Positions 27,628-35,207 of a DNA stretch of 39,101 nucleotides are shown here, piece after piece (within the stretch, counting starts at the first letter, position 1; the number at the start of each line of letters is the position of its first letter). Both the position numbers and the translations under genes were made by a program. The stretch comes from a virus, in the IMG/VR virus record IMGVR_UViG_3300035703_000197, positions 1 to 39,101 of that record; one strand, written 5' to 3'. Under the pieces are notes generated by a model that was not told the DNA's origin, ran no database searches, and saw only the letters and a program-made list of their open reading frames with translations.

Positions 27628-27947
27628 AACCGCTTGATGTTCATGCGCTGTTCCCACATAAAAGGACGGGCCGAAACACCTCGCCAAAGGTGTCCGGCCC
27701 TGAACAAACCGACTGGATTGGAGTCGATATGTCTTTCCATTTCCCTGCCACGGGTGTGTCCCGTGTGCAAGATGATTCAATCAGTTTTGGCTTGGCTGCC
27801 GGTGCCGCGCTTGTTGCGTTGGCAGCCCGCATTGCCACGTCACCAGCTCATCACAAGCGCCTGCTGACCACCCTTTACGAGGCCGGCACCATTGGCGGAA
27901 CAGCGCTCGAAGCGCTGCTGATCCTGCACGGATTGGAGGCAGCATGA
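27624..27947 (+). CDS. Hypothetical protein (107 aa, or 72 aa from an internal ATG)
   Basis: GTG 27624 overlaps the RusA stop (GTGA). An internal ATG at 27729 has a better ribosome site (GGAGT) and follows a strong RNA hairpin at 27668-27700. The C-terminal part is hydrophobic and helical (SFGLAAGAALVALAARIA; GTALEALLILHGLEAA). The C-terminal 72 residues are the more protein-like. No function known. Confidence 0.55.
   Translation: MKPLDVHALFPHKRTGRNTSPKVSGPEQTDWIGVDMSFHFPATGVSRVQDDSISFGLAAGAALVALAARIATSPAHHKRLLTTLYEAGTIGGTALEALLILHGLEAA
27668..27700 (+). other. Strong two-part hairpin upstream of an internal start
   Basis: GGGCCG (27668-27673) pairs with CGGCCC (27695-27700), and inside it ACACCT (27676-27681) pairs with AGGTGT (27688-27693). 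It has no T tract. It lies in codons that would be read from GTG 27624 and just upstream of ATG 27729, so it may act as a translation control element. Confidence 0.45.
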
Positions 27948-28603
27948 GCCGCTGGTTCCGCTTTTATGCCAACGCCATGCGCAACGCAAAAGTGCTGCGC
28001 TTGTCTGACAAGGACTTCCGCCTGTGGGTTCGCCTGCTGGCAGTGGCGTCAGAAAACGATGGGCGCATTCCAGACATTGCCGATCTCAAGCTAGCGCTAG
28101 GCATGCGCTTAGACCACCTTAAGGAGGGTCTTAATCGACTGATAAGCGGTGGTCTTATCGATGCCTTAGATACCGGCTATGAGCCGCATAACTGGTCAAA
28201 GTTTCAATACAAATCAGACACTTCCAACGAGCGTGTAGCCAAACATCGCGCTTCACGTAACGTTACAGTAACGCCCCCAGATACAGAAGCAGAGACAGAA
28301 ACAGAAAAGAAAGAAATTCCCGTAGGGGCTGCGCCGCCCGCTTCGGTTGACAAACTGCTGTTTGATCATGGACTGGCCATCCTGTCTGGCGCTGGCATCA
28401 AAGACCGGCAGGCCCGGTCTATGCTGGGCAAGTGGAAAGCCACATACGGCGCGGGCGAAACGCTGGCAGCGATTGGCCAGTGCCAGCGCGAAGGTGCGGT
28501 CGAACCGATAGCGTTCATTGAGGGATATTTCCGCAGCCGGGTCAAGCGAGGCGCCATAGCCGGTAACGTGGCTGAAGCCTTCTTTGGCGGGGTGACGGTA
28601 TGA
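27944..28603 (+). CDS. Replication initiation protein, O-like (219 aa)
   Basis: The N-terminal winged-helix domain reads WFRFYANAMRNAKVLRLSD, then LKEGLNRLISGGLIDALD and the motif HNWSKFQYKSDTSNERVAK with HRASRN, typical of phage and plasmid replication initiators and helicase loaders. A charged linker (TEAETETEKKEIP) leads to a C-terminal helical domain. It should bind the phage origin and recruit the helicase encoded downstream. As in lambda O, the origin may lie within the gene. Confidence 0.75.
   Translation: MSRWFRFYANAMRNAKVLRLSDKDFRLWVRLLAVASENDGRIPDIADLKLALGMRLDHLKEGLNRLISGGLIDALDTGYEPHNWSKFQYKSDTSNERVAKHRASRNVTVTPPDTEAETETEKKEIPVGAAPPASVDKLLFDHGLAILSGAGIKDRQARSMLGKWKATYGAGETLAAIGQCQREGAVEPIAFIEGYFRSRVKRGAIAGNVAEAFFGGVTV
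28120..28325. other. Candidate replication origin inside the O-like gene
   Basis: This part of the gene has two copies of GGTCTTA (28128-28134 and 28152-28158), a perfect palindrome GTAACGTTAC (28257-28266) and a purine-rich, AT-richer stretch of about 40 bases encoding the Glu/Thr linker. Lambda-type origins combine iterons and an easily melted region inside the initiator gene. Only two short repeats are seen, so this remains a guess. Confidence 0.3.
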
Positions 28604-29151
28604 TTGCCGACGCCCTCAACCGGTTGGGCATTCGTCTGCCCAGCTATGGCCAGGGCGAACATCAGGCGACCTGCCCGCAATGCAGCCCCCACCGGAAAAA
28701 GAAAACGCTGCGCTGCCTGAGTGTGAAGATCGACGAACGCGGGGCGGCTTTCTGCTGCCATCACTGTGACTGGAAGGGCGCAACCCATGACAATTCATCC
28801 GAAGCACGTGGAATGGCTGATGGCGCGGGCAATCGACCCGGAAGTGGCCATTCGCGCTGGGGTCATCTCGAAGCACGACGCCGGGGCCAACTGGCTGGCG
28901 TTCCCCTACAGCGACCCGGAGACGGGGCAGATCGTCAACTGCAAGTATCGCCTTACCGGCCAGAAGCGGTTCCGCATGGACGAGGGCGGGCCGCTGCTGC
29001 TGTGGAACCTGCGCTGCTTGACGGACGCGGAACTGTTCAAGCCCTCCGAGCCGGTGATTATCACCGAGGGGGAAATGGACGCGCTGTCAGCCATGACGGC
29101 GGGGTGGAACCGCGTCCTTTCCGTCCCGAATGGCGCACCCGCCAAGGCTGA
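28600..29151 (+). CDS. Primase zinc-ribbon ORF (first ~65 residues credible)
   Basis: The start overlaps the O-like stop (GTATGA). Residues 1-64 form a primase-type zinc ribbon: RLPSYGQGEHQATCPQC, then LRCLSVKIDERGAAFCCHHC and DWKGATHD, with CxxC pairs at 25-28 and 53-56. Beyond about residue 65 the frame is an Arg/Gly-rich shadow of the helicase gene and is unlikely to fold. The TOPRIM-helicase starts in the +1 frame at 28787, opposite codon 63. It may be a separate zinc subunit, the N-terminus of a frameshifted long primase, or a sequencing error. Confidence 0.6.
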   Translation: MIADALNRLGIRLPSYGQGEHQATCPQCSPHRKKKTLRCLSVKIDERGAAFCCHHCDWKGATHDNSSEARGMADGAGNRPGSGHSRWGHLEARRRGQLAGVPLQRPGDGADRQLQVSPYRPEAVPHGRGRAAAAVEPALLDGRGTVQALRAGDYHRGGNGRAVSHDGGVEPRPFRPEWRTRQG

Positions 29152-30253
29152 TGACAGCGGGCCGATTGACCCGGATAACGACAAGGCACGCTATGCGCCG
29201 ATCTGGAACGCGCGCCGCCTGCTTGACCGGGTGCGGACGTTCATCATCGCTACCGATGCCGATGAGCCGGGGCGCATCCTTGCCGCCGAACTGGTGCGCC
29301 GGCTTGGCCCGGAGCGTTGCCGGTTCGTCGAATATCCCGCTGGCTGCAAAGACCTCAACGATGTGCTGGTGGCCTATGGCGAGGCAGGCGTTACGCGCGC
29401 TCTGCAAGCGGCCAAGCCTTACCCGGTGCAGGGCCTTTACCGGATGAGCGACTTTCCAGAGGAGACACAGCCGGAACCCATGCGCCTCCGTATCCCTGAC
29501 ATGTGGGATTGCTGGCCGGTGGTGCCGGGGCGCTTCACGGTCGTCACCGGCTATCCCGGCAAGGGCAAGACCACGTGGATGATGGCCTGCCTTGCTGATC
29601 TGATGCTGCAAGGGGTGAACATCTGCCTTGGCAGCTTTGAGACCACGGTAAACCCGATCATGCGGGACACGCTGCGCCAGCACCTGATGGGCTGCAATCT
29701 CAAGCGCATGACGCCGGAAAAGCAAGCCCAGGCGGATGCCATCATTGAGGAGCGCCTGACCATCATCGCGCAACAGTCGATCGATGATGACAGCGACCTT
29801 GACCTAGACGGGGTGCTGGAATTGGCAAAGATCGCCGTTTTGCGCGACAACGCTCGCGTGGTGGTTCTCGATCCGTGGAACCAGATCGAACACAAGCGCC
29901 ATTCCAACGAAACTGAAACCGAATACGTTGGCCGCGCCATCCGGCAGATGAAGCGGTTTGCCAAGAATTATCAGGTTGCGCTCGTCATCGTGGCGCACCC
30001 GGCCAAGCCCAGCTTTGAGGAGGCCAAGCACCCGCCGTCGCTCTACAGCATCGCCGGTTCTGCCCATTGGTATAACGCGGCTGATTACGGCATCGTTATT
30101 CACCGCAAGCGCGAGAGCAACATCACGCACATTGCCAACGTGAAGGTTCGGATGGGCAATCCGGGCAGCGAGGGCGTGCGTGATCTGGCGTGGGATTGGG
30201 AGCGCGCCCGCTTTGACCGCGCTGCCATGGTTGTTGCGGGAGAGGACGCATGA
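28787..30253 (+). CDS. T7 gp4-type TOPRIM primase-helicase (488 aa)
   Basis: The TOPRIM motifs are ITEGEMDAL (92-100) and ATDADEPG (155-162). The helicase has Walker A GYPGKGKTT (255-263), Walker B VVVLDPWNQ (358-366) and further RecA-like motifs (VALVIVAHPAKP, then SIAGSAHWYNAADYGIVIHR). It unwinds DNA at the fork and may make primers. The N-terminal zinc ribbon is absent from this frame but is encoded just upstream in another frame. ATG 28787 has GGAAGG about ten bases upstream; GTG 28766 is also in frame. The T7 short form 4B starts in the same relative place. Confidence 0.85.
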   Translation: MTIHPKHVEWLMARAIDPEVAIRAGVISKHDAGANWLAFPYSDPETGQIVNCKYRLTGQKRFRMDEGGPLLLWNLRCLTDAELFKPSEPVIITEGEMDALSAMTAGWNRVLSVPNGAPAKADDSGPIDPDNDKARYAPIWNARRLLDRVRTFIIATDADEPGRILAAELVRRLGPERCRFVEYPAGCKDLNDVLVAYGEAGVTRALQAAKPYPVQGLYRMSDFPEETQPEPMRLRIPDMWDCWPVVPGRFTVVTGYPGKGKTTWMMACLADLMLQGVNICLGSFETTVNPIMRDTLRQHLMGCNLKRMTPEKQAQADAIIEERLTIIAQQSIDDDSDLDLDGVLELAKIAVLRDNARVVVLDPWNQIEHKRHSNETETEYVGRAIRQMKRFAKNYQVALVIVAHPAKPSFEEAKHPPSLYSIAGSAHWYNAADYGIVIHRKRESNITHIANVKVRMGNPGSEGVRDLAWDWERARFDRAAMVVAGEDA

Positions 30254-30441
30254 AGCCCGGCGCCCGCGTTCGCGTTATCGACGCTGCCAACCTGCCATGC
30301 GCTGCGGGTGACACTGGCACCGTTCACGCCATCCGCCAGGAAGCGCGCGAGTTCCCCATCGGCGTGATCATCGACGGGGTGCAGTGGTGCGACTGGTTCA
30401 AGGAAAACGAGCTGCAACTGATCGAGGAGCAAGGCGAATGA
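30250..30441 (+). CDS. Small KOW/SH3-like protein (63 aa)
   Basis: It starts MKPGARVRVIDAANLPCAAG with DTGTVHAIR, a pattern of small beta-barrel (KOW/SH3-like) proteins, and ends WFKENELQLIEEQ. It is coupled to the helicase gene (ATGA). Function unknown. Confidence 0.65.
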   Translation: MKPGARVRVIDAANLPCAAGDTGTVHAIRQEAREFPIGVIIDGVQWCDWFKENELQLIEEQGE

Positions 30442-30668
30442 GCGATCATCAGGAAGGATACGCTGACGGGCTGGCCGGCGCGGGGATGCAGCCGCGCATC
30501 GAATTGGCTGAAGCCAGCTTTGACCGCCATTACGGCGACATGGACGATGCTCAACAATACGCTGACGGCTTCGAGCTGGGCAGCATCGACCGCAAAGCCA
30601 TGCTTGCACGGCAGCCGGACGCCTTCGCCGCGTGGTGCAGCGGCCTCATCGACATGGAGGGTGCATGA
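30438..30668 (+). CDS. Hypothetical protein (76 aa)
   Basis: It is coupled to both neighbours by ATGA overlaps. The product starts MSDHQEGYADGLAGAGMQPR and has DDAQQYADGFELGSIDRKA. Two 'YADG-L/F' motifs suggest an internal duplication. No function known. Confidence 0.65.
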   Translation: MSDHQEGYADGLAGAGMQPRIELAEASFDRHYGDMDDAQQYADGFELGSIDRKAMLARQPDAFAAWCSGLIDMEGA

Positions 30669-31207
30669 CCAAGCCTATCCTGATCTGGAAGGGCGGACGC
30701 CCGCGCAAAGCCGGCCCGCGTGAACCATCAGGCCGCCCGGCGCGCAACGTCGCTGTGCTGCCACCCGGCATGGAGGAACAAGGCTTGGCCGTATCACCGT
30801 GGCACTACCGCCAGCGCGAAGTGACCGAACGCGGGCAGGTCGTCGGGCGCACTGTGCAGCGCATCGGGCCGCTTGACCGCGTGCCGGTGGGCAACGGGCG
30901 CAACGAACTGGACGGCGACGAATGGAAGGCGCTGGCCGAATACGAACGCCGGCACAACGCCTGCACCGTGTCCGTGAAGTCTCCACTCGACCGCACGCCG
31001 CCCGGTGGATCTGGCCTGGATGGCGTGATGGACTGGCTGCGCAAGGCAATCGACGCCCGGCAGCGGCTGCGGCGGTTCATGCCGCCTGCACTGTGGGCGC
31101 ACGTTGACGCCGTGATCGAGGAGCGTGAAGCGTTCGATCTGGTCAAGCTGCGAGAGGCGGCGCGCTGCTTGCTGGTGGCGCTGGAACGGGAAAAGCGGGC
31201 GGCGTGA
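30665..31207 (+). CDS. Hypothetical protein, last gene of the replication operon (180 aa)
   Basis: A basic N-terminus (TKPILIWKGGRPRKAGPREP) resembles a DNA-binding or AT-hook-like tail. The middle has DRVPVGNGRNELDGDEWKAL and the C-terminus is helical (DGVMDWLRKAIDARQRLRRF). By its place before the late genes it could be a late regulator, but no known antiterminator or sigma motif is recognised. Confidence 0.6.
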   Translation: MTKPILIWKGGRPRKAGPREPSGRPARNVAVLPPGMEEQGLAVSPWHYRQREVTERGQVVGRTVQRIGPLDRVPVGNGRNELDGDEWKALAEYERRHNACTVSVKSPLDRTPPGGSGLDGVMDWLRKAIDARQRLRRFMPPALWAHVDAVIEEREAFDLVKLREAARCLLVALEREKRAA

Positions 31208-31268
31208 TTGGCTGTTGACAGCGAGGCGTGATCTATGGCAGAAATAGCATCGCTATAAATGCGTTTGG

Positions 31269-31294
31269 AAGGGCTGGCCGTTGCGCCGGCCCTT
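31269..31294 (+). terminator. Intrinsic terminator at the early/late boundary
   Basis: AAGGGCTGGC (31269-31278) pairs with GCCGGCCCTT (one T-G pair) over the loop CGTTGC, followed by a short T run (TT then CC). It would end the early-right transcript after 31207 or act as a tR'-like terminator at the start of late transcription. Confidence 0.65.
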
Positions 31295-31376
31295 TTCCGT
31301 TTCCCGCTACGGCGGGCGCTGGTCACCGCTTCACGCCTACGCGACGGACTGGCCAGCGAAATCAGGGGGCCGCACG

Positions 31377-31436
31377 ATGCCCAAGAAAGCCGGCTACCCC
31401 AAGGGCAAGCCAAAGCCGAAACCGAAACCACGCTGA
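31377..31436 (+). CDS. Lys/Pro-rich micro-protein (19 aa) before terminase
   Basis: MPKKAGYPKGKPKPKPKPR then TGA. A GGGGG stretch lies about seven bases upstream of the ATG. The strongly basic Lys-Pro pattern is unlikely by chance and similar tiny basic peptides are found near phage packaging genes. It could bind DNA or RNA. The role is unknown. Confidence 0.45.
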   Translation: MPKKAGYPKGKPKPKPKPR

Positions 31437-31460
31437 CACCGCGACGCGGAGCCGGCGCAC

Positions 31461-31922
31461 ATGAGAGGCGCGGGCGATGCCTGCGACAAGGCGATGCCGA
31501 CACCTCGCAAGCAGCCACAAGACAAGCGCCCCGGTGGGCGTCCAACGCTCTACAAGGTCGAGCACTGCGAAGCCGTCATTGCCATGGGCAGTCAGGGCAA
31601 GACGCTGGCCGAAATGGCCGCTGGCCTTGGCGTTGACCGCGCCACCCTTGCCGACTGGATCGAAAAGTATCCTGAGTTTTCCCGCGCCATAAAAGCCGGA
31701 CTAGATCGAGCGCAAGCATGGTGGGAGGAGCAAGGCCGCTTGGCCACGTTCGGCGCAATGCCCGGCTTCAATGCCACCAGCTACATTTTCCAGATGAAGA
31801 ACCGCTTCAAGGCTGATTGGCGCGACAAGCAAGAGCTTGACCATACGTCGAGCGACGGCACGATGACGCCCACCCGCATCGAGATCGTCGCCGCGACTGC
31901 TGATGACAACAGCGCGGGTTAA
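31461..31922 (+). CDS. terS: Terminase small subunit (153 aa)
   Basis: An N-terminal helix-turn-helix (GKTLAEMAAGLGVDRATLAD) followed by WIEKYPEFSRAIKAGLDRAQ, WWEEQGR and FQMKNRFKADWRDKQEL matches small terminase subunits that recognise phage DNA for packaging. It overlaps the large-subunit start by 20 bases. ATG 31461 is used; ATG 31497 (MPTPRKQPQ) is an alternative. Confidence 0.8.
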   Translation: MRGAGDACDKAMPTPRKQPQDKRPGGRPTLYKVEHCEAVIAMGSQGKTLAEMAAGLGVDRATLADWIEKYPEFSRAIKAGLDRAQAWWEEQGRLATFGAMPGFNATSYIFQMKNRFKADWRDKQELDHTSSDGTMTPTRIEIVAATADDNSAG

Positions 31923-33132
31923 GCTGGCCGGCAAGATCGCAGCAGCGTTTGCCGAACCACGCGGGACATACGCTTATCGGGCGCTTTACGGCGGGCGTGG
32001 CAGTGCCAAGAGCTTCAGCGCGGCCAAGATGGCTGCAATCTGGGGCTATGCCGAGCCGCTGCGCATCTTGTGCGTTCGTGAGTTCCAGGCAAGCATCGCT
32101 GAGAGTTTTCACGCCGAACTGAAGGCAGCGATTGCCAGCGAGCCATGGCTTGAAGCGGCGTATGACGTGGGCCGCGATTACCTGCGCGGGCGCAACGGCA
32201 CGGAGTTCATCTTTCGCGGGCTGCGGCGCAACACGCAAAGCATCAAGTCACTGGCCAAGATTGACTTGACCATTGTTGAGGAAGCCGAGGACGTTCCAGA
32301 GGAAAGCTGGCTGGCGCTGGAGGCGACGGTATTCCGCCAGCCCAAGTCCGAACTGTGGAGTATCTGGAACCCGCGCGACAAGAGCAGCCCGGTTGACAAG
32401 CGGTTTCGCATAACGCCGCCGCCGCGTTCTGTGGTGGTTGAGGTCAACTGGCAGGATAACCCGTTCTTCCCGCCCGGCCTGCATGAACTGCGGCGACGGC
32501 AAGAGGAACTGCTTGACCCATCGACGTATCACCACGTCTGGGAAGGCGGCTACCTTGAGAACAGCAACCGTCAGGTATTCGGCGGCAAGTGGCGCGTTGC
32601 CGAGTTTGAACCGGGCAGCGACTGGGACGGGCCATATCAGGGGCTGGACTTCGGCTTTAACCCCGATCCGCTGGCCGCTGTGCGCTGCTGGGTGGGCGGG
32701 GACAGGCTATACGTTGAACACGAAGCCTATGCGCCAGGTGTTGAGATTGACGCGATGGCCGGCTTCATTGCCGAGCGCATCCCCGGCTTTGCCGATTACG
32801 TCACGCGGGCAGACAGCGCCGAGCCAAAGACGATCAGTTACGCCAAGCGCAACGGCCTGCCGCGCATCGAGCCGGTCAAGAAATGGCCAAACAGCGTTCT
32901 TGAGGGCATCCGCTTCATGCGGGGCTTTCGTGAGATCATCATTCACCCGCGCTGCACCGGCACGGCGCGCGAGTTTCGGCTTTACAGCCACCAGGTCAAC
33001 AAGGCCGGCGACATCCTGCCCGACGTGGTGGACGCCGAGAACCACGCAATCGACGGGATCCGCTATTCGCTCGCGCCTCTGATCAAGGGCACGGCAGCGG
33101 GCAAGACTGGGCATCTGAGGGGGCTTGTATGA
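31903..33132 (+). CDS. terL: Terminase large subunit (409 aa)
   Basis: It is the packaging motor of the Terminase_3 (PBSX XtmB-like) type. The ATPase has Walker A GGRGSAKS (30-37) and Walker B LTIVEEAED (122-130). The RNase H-like nuclease has Asp249 in GLDFGFNPD, Asp304 in RADSAEPK and Asp384 in HAIDGIRY, the three metal-binding acids. It pumps DNA into the prohead and cuts the concatemer. The stop overlaps the portal start (ATGA). Confidence 0.9.
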   Translation: MTTARVKLAGKIAAAFAEPRGTYAYRALYGGRGSAKSFSAAKMAAIWGYAEPLRILCVREFQASIAESFHAELKAAIASEPWLEAAYDVGRDYLRGRNGTEFIFRGLRRNTQSIKSLAKIDLTIVEEAEDVPEESWLALEATVFRQPKSELWSIWNPRDKSSPVDKRFRITPPPRSVVVEVNWQDNPFFPPGLHELRRRQEELLDPSTYHHVWEGGYLENSNRQVFGGKWRVAEFEPGSDWDGPYQGLDFGFNPDPLAAVRCWVGGDRLYVEHEAYAPGVEIDAMAGFIAERIPGFADYVTRADSAEPKTISYAKRNGLPRIEPVKKWPNSVLEGIRFMRGFREIIIHPRCTGTAREFRLYSHQVNKAGDILPDVVDAENHAIDGIRYSLAPLIKGTAAGKTGHLRGLV

Positions 33133-34472
33133 GTAATGTTCGCCTCCTGCACCCCGCGCTAACCGGCGAGCGCCGCGCCGAATGGACGCTGATGCGCGAT
33201 GCAATGGATGGCGAAAGCGCCATGAAGCTGAAGGGCGAACTGTATCTGCCCAAGCCGGGCGGGTTCAAATCCAGCCCGTCAGAAACTGACTTATACGAGG
33301 CCTACAAGCTGCGGGCGATGTTCCCGGAAATCCTCGCCCCGTCTGTCGCGGCCATGATTGGCATCGTGCACGGGCGCGAGATCAAGATCGAGATGCCCGA
33401 CGCCATGGCCTTTCTGTGGGAAGATGCTGACGGCAACGGGCTGCCGCTGGAGGCGTTTCATCGCCGCATAACGCGCGAATTGCTTGTCATCGGCGCTTAT
33501 GCCGTGCTGGCCGATGCGCCCGACAATGGCGGCGACCCATATCTCGTCGGCTACAGCCGTGACGCGCTGATCAACTGGGACAAAGACTGGTGGGTTGTGG
33601 ATGAGACCACGATCCGCCGCGACGGCTTTGTCTGGAAGCAGCTTGAACGCTATCGCCTCTTTTCGATGGGGCCGATGGGCTATGAACAGATGCTGTTCGA
33701 GGCGCCGTCCTATGCGGCTGCCGAGATTGTCGTTCGTGGCCGTGGCGGCGCTGTTCTGCCGCGCATCCCGTTTGTGGTGGGCACGGCGCGCGATCTGTCG
33801 CCGCGTATTGAAAGCCCGCCGCTGATCGGCGTGGCGCGTGCTGCATTGGCGATCTACCAGCTATCAGCGGACTATCGCTGGCAGCTTTACATGAGCGGGC
33901 AGGAAACGCTTGTTGCCATCAACGCGCCAGGGCCGGAAGTGCTGGGCGCGGGCGTCATCCATGAGATGATTGGCAGCGAGGGCGTCACGCCTGATCTGAA
34001 GTATGTTTCGCCGTCGTGCAGCGGCATCGAAGCGCACAAGGCCGCCATTGAGGATTGCCGCACGCAAGCCGTTCATGCCGGCGCGCGGTTGCTGGAACAG
34101 GCACAGAGCGGGCAGGAAAGCGGTGAGGCGCGCAAGCTGCGCTTTGCCAGCGAGACGGCAACGCTGACCAGCGTGGCGCAAAACAGCTGCGCCTTGCTGG
34201 AACGGTCGCTGCGCAATGTCGCCATGCTGATGGGGCTTGGCGAGGCGGCAGAGGAAGCCATTGTCGTCACGCCGCCGGAGAACCTGCTGGATAGCAGCCT
34301 GACGCCGGCAGAGGCGGAGCAGCTCATGCGCGTCTGGCAGGGCGGCGGCATGTCTTGGCAGACCTATTACGACAATCTGCAAAAGGGCGGCATCGCTTCG
34401 CCCGAACGGGACGCAGACCAGGAATACGCTCTGATCGACGGTCAGGGCGGTGACGGCGGTTTGACCGCCTGA
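33129..34472 (+). CDS. Portal protein (DUF4055-like, 447 aa)
   Basis: It follows terL by 4-base overlap and has the DUF4055 portal layout: YEAYKLRAMFPEILAPSVAA, then FHRRITRELLVIGAYAVLAD, the RIPFVVGTARDLSPRIESPP segment, ALAIYQLSADYRWQLYMSG, and a C-terminal region with SGEARKLRFASETATLTSVA. The portal is the dodecameric vertex through which DNA enters and leaves. The C-terminal end (ALIDGQGGDGGLTA) is flexible. Confidence 0.85.
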   Translation: MSNVRLLHPALTGERRAEWTLMRDAMDGESAMKLKGELYLPKPGGFKSSPSETDLYEAYKLRAMFPEILAPSVAAMIGIVHGREIKIEMPDAMAFLWEDADGNGLPLEAFHRRITRELLVIGAYAVLADAPDNGGDPYLVGYSRDALINWDKDWWVVDETTIRRDGFVWKQLERYRLFSMGPMGYEQMLFEAPSYAAAEIVVRGRGGAVLPRIPFVVGTARDLSPRIESPPLIGVARAALAIYQLSADYRWQLYMSGQETLVAINAPGPEVLGAGVIHEMIGSEGVTPDLKYVSPSCSGIEAHKAAIEDCRTQAVHAGARLLEQAQSGQESGEARKLRFASETATLTSVAQNSCALLERSLRNVAMLMGLGEAAEEAIVVTPPENLLDSSLTPAEAEQLMRVWQGGGMSWQTYYDNLQKGGIASPERDADQEYALIDGQGGDGGLTA

Positions 34473-34515
34473 CCACAGCCGCGACGCGGCGCAACCACCG
34501 AAAGGAAAGTGGCCG

Positions 34516-35190
34516 ATGGCCATCAAGTCCGTGCTCGATAGCATCGAGGGCGTCGATGACGCTTTGAAGGCGCTCTACATTGAACAGGACGGCAAGTTCG
34601 TCTTGGACGTGGAGGGCATTGACGACCACCCCGACGTTGCCAATCTCAAGAGCGCTTACCAGCGCACCAAGAGCGACCGCGAAACCGCCAAAGGCGAAGC
34701 GGCGGCGCTCAAGGCGCGGATTGCCGAACTGGAAAAAGGCGCACCTGATACAGCGGCCACGCAGGCCAAGTTGACGGCGCTGCAAGACCAGTTGGCAGAA
34801 GCGCAGGCCAAGGCAGGCGAAGAGCAGGCAAAGCGTCTAAGCATCACCCGCGATCAGGCGCTGACAACGGCGCTGACTGGCGCGGGCGTCACTAACGCGA
34901 CGTTCCTGAAGGCGGCACAACGTCTGCTGTCGGATAACGTCAAGGTTGGTGATGACGGCACCCCGCTCGTTGAGACCGACATGGGGCCGAAACTGCTAGG
35001 CGATTACGTCAAGATGTGGGTGGCCGGCGAAGGCAAGGCGTTTGTAACTCCCCCAACTGGCGGCGGTTCAAAGGGCAACGACAGCGGCACCGCTGCTGCT
35101 GCCACGATGAAGCGCGCCGACTTCGACAACCTCTCACCAGCAGACAAGCTCAAGGCTGTGACCGAGCGCAAAGTCACGCTGGTTGATTAA
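34516..35190 (+). CDS. Scaffolding protein (224 aa)
   Basis: It starts MAIKSVLDSIEGVDDALKAL with YIEQDGKFVLDVEGID. A central coiled coil (residues about 50-115) has KARIAELEKG and LTALQDQLAEAQAKAGEEQ. The C-terminus is a short basic-hydrophobic tail, MKRADFDNLSPADKLKAV. Size, composition and position between portal and coat match phage scaffolds that shape the prohead and leave before maturation. Confidence 0.85.
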   Translation: MAIKSVLDSIEGVDDALKALYIEQDGKFVLDVEGIDDHPDVANLKSAYQRTKSDRETAKGEAAALKARIAELEKGAPDTAATQAKLTALQDQLAEAQAKAGEEQAKRLSITRDQALTTALTGAGVTNATFLKAAQRLLSDNVKVGDDGTPLVETDMGPKLLGDYVKMWVAGEGKAFVTPPTGGGSKGNDSGTAAAATMKRADFDNLSPADKLKAVTERKVTLVD

Positions 35191-35207
35191 ACCCGAAAGG
35201 CATCAAC

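Larger units (their letters stand above)
31208..31460 (+). other. Gap between replication operon and terminase: promoter-like elements, terminator, micro-ORF
   Basis: It contains TTGACA (31215-31220) and TATAAA (31254-31259), too far apart to form one promoter (33 bases), so a late promoter using one of them is only possible. A hairpin terminator (31269-31292) and a 19-codon ORF (31377-31436) follow. This is the likely boundary of early and late transcription. Confidence 0.45.
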
